Program-made: the position numbers and the translations under genes | Part shown: piece after piece, positions 58,384-64,000 of the stretch | Numbering within the stretch: the first letter of the stretch is position 1 | Layout: each line of letters starts with the position of its first letter | Notes under the pieces: model-generated | What the model was told of the DNA's origin: nothing | The model's database searches: none | Seen by the model: only the letters and a program-made list of their open reading frames with translations | DNA from: Gymnopilus junonius | Taxonomy: Eukaryota > Basidiomycota > Agaricomycetes > Agaricales > Galerinaceae | Reading direction: 5' to 3' | NCBI GenBank assembly: GCA_015501075.1 | Contig: JADNYJ010000023.1 | Location: 1-64,000 of the forward strand | DNA length: 64,000 nucleotides

Positions 58384-58812
58384 ATGTCCCTCCACATGAC
58401 GTTTGAACCCTCTCGCTCGATGAACGACACCCTCGCTAACCACACGCTTACTGGCACATCCTTCCAACTCGTCAATACAACGACTGGCGTTATATTCCGA
58501 CTCACATATACTGGCAACCGCCTTTGGTTCTTGACTTCCACCAGAAGAGAAGAGCTCACTGTACCGTCCTCTTATCCAACCCCATCATGCTCGAATTGTA
58601 TCCACAGGTTTACTTCGCATTTGGGATGGGTTCGTTTCATACGAAGGTCTGATGGACTGCGACTCGTCAGGGAACACAACTACGCGTACGATATCTCCGC
58701 TTACCTTGGTGGCATATTGTACCCGTTACTCGTCAACACCAGCTTGACTCACTTTGTATTCTCCCTCAAAATGGCAACACGCACGTCTGTCTTCCTCATC
58801 CGGGGTACATAA
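58384..58812 (+). CDS. Small unknown protein
   Basis: One open frame of 142 codons starting MSLHMTFEPSRSMNDTLANH. The first half has alternating polar and hydrophobic strands (TSFQLVNTTTGVIFRLTYTG) like small beta-rich proteins common in mushroom genomes. The second half (SCSNCIHRFTSHLGW) has no clear match, and a frame change midway is possible. I do not recognise the family; it may be a partial gene. Confidence 0.35.
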   Translation: MSLHMTFEPSRSMNDTLANHTLTGTSFQLVNTTTGVIFRLTYTGNRLWFLTSTRREELTVPSSYPTPSCSNCIHRFTSHLGWVRFIRRSDGLRLVREHNYAYDISAYLGGILYPLLVNTSLTHFVFSLKMATRTSVFLIRGT

Positions 58813-58942
58813 ACCGAATGGGACCCGCATAAATATTGGGCAAAAGACACCGGTGAAGCTACAGGAAGGAGAGTAGCACAGGCATTGGTTTGCATTGGTC
58901 GAAGAGGTGGTTAAGAGCGATCCCGAAGTGCACTAGGACTAA

Positions 58943-59911
58943 TTGGAAGACCTAGACGCGAGTATCGTTGTCGCAGCTTTGAGATCACCAAGCGATCCGC
59001 CTCTGTTCTCTATCAGCTTCATAGACGCACGCACGAGCCAGCGCCGAGCGATGACCCTCATCGATATTTCAACTTATGACGACAGCTTTATTGGCTGGTC
59101 CTTCACCCGGCCTTCCCTTATTTCCAACCTATCCGCAACGTTATTTGAATACAACCTCCGTGTCGATTCGCCTTTTTTAAAATACACCCCGCCTACATTC
59201 ATGCATATCTGCACAACTAGAACCCGTTCTACCGTATTGGAGAGTGAACCAGAATCGCTTTTTGGTACTGTTTTACGGCCTTCAATCCAGCAGCATTCTA
59301 TGTTAGACTTGGGGTGAGCTGGAACGCATCAAGCCCGATTCAAGCTTCGATTCAAACATGGACGATTTGCAGACAGAAATTCTCAAATATATCGATGCCA
59401 ATATTTCTATACTGATGCCACCTCTCTTTTACATTCGTTTTGTAGTCGGTCAACCCCACACGTTTAAAGCAATCTCGAGAACAATCAAGTACTATTCCCC
59501 CCCTTCTGTGACGTGACAGTCACGAATTGTGTTACACATTCCTCGGTCAAGACATCGAATGGCCTAGAGGGTTATTGAGGACGATTCCAGCTCGGGGAAC
59601 TTTTTGTTTACGATCCAGCGTCTACAATACACCTTGTTAGTGCTTTTTTTACCGGGATTGACGCCGAATTGGAGTCGTTATCGAGAATGCTGCCGATTTA
59701 CGCTCTGGAGGTTTCATTTCTTTGGTTTCAGGTGAGTACAGCTGTAATTTTTGGTAAACAACCTAACATTAATCTTGTACTTACAGGCATAGAAGAATGC
59801 GATCATTCTCGTGAAGGAACTGTGCTCTGCCGAGCCTTCCTTGATTTGTACGCATTCCCGCAGTCATACCTACATTGGCGCCCTTCTTCAAATAGAATTT
59901 ATGGCTTTTAA
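58943..59911 (+). pseudogene. Fragments of an unidentified gene
   Basis: Protein-like blocks appear in successive frames: SFIDARTSQRRAMTLIDIST and PSLISNLSATLFEYNLRVDS near 58990-59170, YIDANISILMPPLFYIRF near 59390-59450, and LESLSRMLPIYALEV near 59665-59715. They are interrupted by stops and cannot be joined with regular introns. No family is recognised; this may be one decayed gene or two. Confidence 0.25.
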
Positions 59912-62129
59912 TCCATTCCGTACGAACGCTAACATCAAAAGGTCACTTCGTCAGCCTTCCTTGTTAAAACCGTTACGTCAAGTTGGATGAATGGCTGGGT
60001 GGCCTTGACGATATGACACTCGGGAATGAGGTTTTGGGGAAATTTTACAAACAAGTCGCCGAAATCGAGTACGATTACCTTGTTCTACGCTTGTCTATGA
60101 CTGGCTCCCTTAGAAGTCGATAAGACTTGCCCATGATCGACTGACTTACAGGGACAATGTTTTGATATTCGTGGATTGTAACGTTTTGTGTCTCTCGTCT
60201 CTCGTACATATATTCGTGATACTCTACTGGTGCGCGACTATGCTGATTCTGTACATCTTCCTTCGAGTACTTCCTCCAAGTCCTTTAGATCTATGATGGA
60301 TATTTCCTCCTCGAAAAGCCCTTTTTCTTAATGCTCGTCATTATTAAGAGCCGAATAAGATAGGACCACAACTCGTGGCTCTTTAGAACGCTCAGCATCG
60401 CAGCAACTGCCAAGCTAGCACCTCGTGTTAATTCAAAGACGCTGAGGTCGTGATCGGAGGCGAGCCAGGAAGACTGCGGATTACAGTGAACGATCAATAA
60501 AGGAGTGAGGAGATCAAGTTTGCATGCGAAGTCGGTATCGTGGCTCCAAGGTGACTACAGCAGCCTGTTCGCGCTTAGCTGTGCGAGCATTGAAACTTTG
60601 GATAAGAGTGGCGAGGAACGCGGTCGGGGGATATGTAGAGTTGAAGGGCGGTCATGATCATCCGCCCGGATGACTATGGACTATGCTCCAGAATTCAGGT
60701 TGCTGTGTGGAATTTTGGTCGGCATAGTCTGAGCTGCGATTGTTCGAAATCGGGAAATCGGCAGGACCTCCCGCGAGAAGATGGAAGGTGAAGGAAGCGC
60801 TTTCAATGGCGGTGCTGATAGGTAGCCTCCAACGGAACGAACATCTCTGACATTGAGGACCCTTGTGGAAACAGCAGAAAGGCCATAAGCTGACACCAAA
60901 TCAGCTCAGGAGAGGACGGACGCTAGTGGATCTCAAAGCCATAATGAGTTCTTCGTGGTCGGGCTCTCTGCTTTTGTTCCCAGTTGAAACTGGTGGAGCC
61001 AGCAGGATAAGATGGAATGTTGATATTCCCGCCGTGTATGCACTTGAGAGGAGAAGCTATGAATATATTCGCGTCCCTGCATATATGTACACCATTGTAG
61101 ACCATTGTACAGTAGAAAGACGTTGATGATGATGGAATGGCCTCCGCAAAAGGATCGACGAGCGAGGCACGAAAAGACACGGCCGACCCCGAGGGAATAT
61201 ATCGTCTAGACAGCGATATTCGTAGAAAGCAATCAAACTTGCCCCATCGTACTTTCGAAGTAAAAAACCAGTGAGCTCCCAGTTTAAGAATTCGCGGAAA
61301 GACAGACTCCTGAAAAAGCAGCTCCCTTTTCTTACAGAGATGAATGTTGAGAGGATGAAGCGAAGAACCTAAGAAGGTAAGCAGACGCACATTTTAGACA
61401 TGCCTGCCACTCCATTGATCTTTCGGAAGAAAGACGCATATGCAGATACATTGGAGGGTTGAGTGTGTAGATGTCACCGTATCAGGTTGATAGTGGTACA
61501 AGAAAGGACGAGAGGGAGTTTAAGTAGTGCCAAACGAGGGAAAAGAAGGTCAGAATAATGATCTTGACCAACTTTATTGTTTATAAACGAACAGTGGATA
61601 GGCGTTTCATAGATTGTCGGTACACGGAGCCGTAAGGGGTCCATTGAAATTCGGAGCGAAGACGTGTGAAGGTGAGTTGAAAAAGATCGAGAGGAAAGGA
61701 CATTTGATCCGCCTCGATTCCGTCGTGCCGGCGCCCTAATGCCTCTTCATCTTCACTTCCACCCTTATTACGAGTTCGCCATTCATTTCTCCCTCTGTGA
61801 TTTATGCAGTGTCCTTGGTGTTCGAAAAGCTAACTCTGTCGACCCTCAGCTCCCATGTCTACTACAGCTAGATCCACGAGTGACAGTACAGGATTCCTGC
61901 GCAAGAGCTTGACGGTGCGCCCATTACTCCTTCAACTATCCCATCTCAAGTGGCTAAATTCCCTTGCGACCATGCAGAAATTTTCTGATCCTAAGATATT
62001 GTCCAATGAAGATTTTGTAAGGGCAATATCAAATCATGATTCCCCTTGTTAATTCACGCTCTGAACTGAAATAGCACTGCCACTCGCGATAAATTTGGCT
62101 ATGTTCTCCTCGTCTCTCAACCTACAGTC
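59912..62129. other. Spacer before NLR copy 2, no confident gene
   Basis: No gene can be supported. An open stretch at 61855-62052 begins MSTTARSTSDSTGFLRKSLT and could be a small upstream exon or protein, but it has no match and no clear splice to the NACHT gene. Confidence 0.35.
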
Positions 62130-64000
62130 ATGTCCAAGCGGCAACGTTTTTTCGGGTGGGTGGCTAAGGCTTGGCACCGTCTTGAACATCTCTTCCATCA
62201 GAATAAATCGACAGTCAATGCACCGCCGACCTCAGTTGATAGCGGTTCTCTTCCTTCTCGAGCGCTTAATCCAACGGAATTGAACCGTCAGCAAGTGCAG
62301 TCATCGCTTTCTTCTCCTACTTCCCCGACCAATCATCCAATATCGAATGCACCTGCTCATCTGAAAACTACTACCTCAACTAAGGGTTCCACAACAACTG
62401 CAGATCTCCTGCAATCTCAAAAAGTTGCAAGTAACAATCCTGAGGAGACAGCTAAACGGAAAGATCGTGTCCTATATGCTCTCAATGCTCTGTCACAAAT
62501 CCTAAAAGTTGCCACCGCAGCCACAGTGGCATTTCCACATGCACAGGCAGCCGTTGGAGGTATAGGAATTGTTGTGGACCTGGCTAAGGTTTGGATCATG
62601 TTCTAATTAGTACAGCAGGTGCTGATGATGTTCCTTCAAGGCCAAGTCTCAAAACGAAGCAGATAGACAAGCTATCAAGAGAAACTTGGAAGAAGCACGG
62701 AAGCGGCTTGATTTGTGTAAAAATATTGAAACCCCATCTGTTGAAATGACGAACAGGATAGTTGAGTTACAAAAGTAAAATTATGATGGATAACATCATG
62801 AACCCGCTATTGACTATCACACTAGGAATTTAATAGCCAATATTGACTCAATCGATGATGCCATAAACGAGAGTTGGTGGAGGAGGTTGACAGAAGGAGA
62901 CGCACAAGAAATGATGAAGCATTATGGAAAGCTGTCATCGATTCTCAACATTTTCATCGTGAGTCTGCCTCAGAGTATTTGTCGGGCTCTAATCGATGAT
63001 CCTGCAGACCGAAACTATCATTGATGTGTATAACCGAGTTGAGTTATTGTCAGTGATCACAGCACAAATAAATTCAGTCATAAAAGAGAATTCGAAAGCT
63101 ATTACCCAGCTTCGAGCAGTATGTTAGACTGGCTGTCCATCTTGTTATGTATTCTAATTGCTACATAGGACGAGAAATTCAAGCAGCTGGAACGAGCAAC
63201 TAATGTTGCATATGATGCAGCCCCAAAAAGTAACTTGCGTAGAAGTTGCACTCCCCAAACGCGGGAACAAATCTTGCTTGATTTGATGTCATGGGCGACA
63301 AACGACACGAATATGATGGTTTATTGGCTGAGCGGCATGGCTGGCACAGGAAAAACCACTATCGCATATACATTCTGCAACCTACTACAGAAGGCAGGCC
63401 TGCTTTGCTCAAGTTTCTTTTGCTCTCGTGCTGTTGTCACCAGCAGGAACACAAGTGATGTTCTTCCCTCTATTGCCTTTCACCTCGCCTCATATTCTCA
63501 GCAGTTTGCTGAATCGCTTTTCGAGATTCTACAAGAGCATAATAATATCAATATCCAGCAGAAGATCCTCGAAAAGCAATTCCATGAATTGATCCTTCGA
63601 CCAGCGAAAGAGGCATCTTTGAAATCGGGGACATTGAAACTTTGCGTTGTAGTATATGATGGACTGGACGAGGCCGACAATGTCGAGGAAGTGGGGAAAT
63701 TGGTTGCTTTGTTCCTGAAGAATGCAGGAGATCTACCTTTCAAGATCTTCATATCAAGCCGTTGTGACAACTTTATCAAATCGGAATTCGAGAACGAGAC
63801 CACTACCCATGCTGCACTGCTTCTGCATGACGTGGAACAAAGCCTCGTGAAGGCTGACATCCAACTATATATCCGAGAGCATTTGGAAAAGCCCCCTAAT
63901 CTAGTTTCCAAATCAGACATCGATACCCTTGTTGAACACTCCGGGACACTGTTTGTGCATGCTGCTGTGGTGTGCTCCTTCATAGAGGGTGCAAAGAAAG
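62130..64000 (+). CDS. NACHT NLR-like receptor, copy 2 (runs off the window)
   Basis: This is a paralogue of the gene at 53.4 kb with the same exon plan. The start MSKRQRFFGWVAKAWHRLEH is followed by a Ser/Pro/Thr-rich linker and an Ala-rich helical segment (YALNALSQILKVATAATVAF, GGIGIVVDLAKV). Small exons give KRNLEEARKRLDLCKN, SIDDAINESWWRRLTEGDAQ and DEKFKQLERATNVAYDAAPK. The NACHT domain has WLSGMAGTGKTTIAYTF (Walker A) and VVVYDGLDEADN (Walker B), then FKIFISSRCDNFIKSEFE and TTHAALLLHDVEQSLVKADI, and continues without a stop to base 64000. Unlike copy 1, every frame seen here is clean. The C-terminal repeat domain lies outside the window, so WD40 repeats are expected but not shown. The tandem arrangement suggests gene duplication. 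Confidence 0.8.

Noticed and set aside
58384..58812. Assignment of the small protein to a DUF6593-like family
   Set aside because: Only a loose pattern in the first half suggests it; not enough to name the family.
1..64000. tRNA, rRNA and CRISPR elements
   Set aside because: I looked by eye for tRNA arm motifs, rRNA blocks and regularly spaced repeats and found none convincing; a covariance-model scan was not possible.

Overview
The window comes from a filamentous basidiomycete, most likely an Agaricomycete. Housekeeping genes are split by many short introns (about 45-65 bases, GT-AG with a few GC-AG), genes lie on both strands, and the accessory families are mushroom-type: secreted ADP-ribosyltransferase-like proteins, GMC oxidoreductase remains, Crinkler-like NTPases and NACHT-WD40 receptors. 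No rRNA, tRNA, CRISPR or prokaryotic operon structure was seen.

Layout. (1) 1-9.3 kb is accessory and partly decayed: three tandem minus-strand copies of a secreted ART-like gene (copies 1 and 3 largely readable, copy 2 broken), then GMC oxidoreductase remains and unassigned fragments. (2) 9.4-15.1 kb holds an intact unknown gene with a nuclease-like motif, a broken HEM14 copy on a 2.3-kb duplicated segment, and NMD3. (3) 15.3-32 kb is the housekeeping core: UGGT (ER glycoprotein folding sensor), an NHA1-type Na+/H+ antiporter, and PMA1 (plasma-membrane H+-ATPase) inside unusually large gene-free flanks. PMA1 makes the proton gradient that NHA1 uses. (4) 35.7-42.9 kb is an accessory block: a divergent pair, Crinkler-like NTPase/nuclease plus trypsin-like serine protease, present twice in direct orientation, with a small TA-flanked foldback element and a CCTCG-rich patch between the copies. 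(5) 43.9-53 kb holds RAD6, an HNH-nuclease-family gene, an orphan gene, the second HEM14 copy (inverted relative to the first) and the splicing factor CLF1, which shares a 218-bp divergent promoter with HEM14. (6) 53.4 kb to the end carries two tandem NACHT NLR-like genes. The first has a WD40 array of near-identical 42-codon units; the second runs off the window.

The strongest candidate for an undescribed system is the duplicated NTPase/nuclease + protease pair close to the NLR cluster. It looks like a portable conflict or allorecognition module, but its function is inference.

A caution applies to the whole window. Many otherwise well-conserved frames, including RAD6, are broken by loss of one base, usually in a short homopolymer, and neither HEM14 copy is intact. 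Residual long-read assembly errors would explain this pattern at least as well as real pseudogenes would. UGGT, PMA1, NHA1 and NMD3 read through cleanly.
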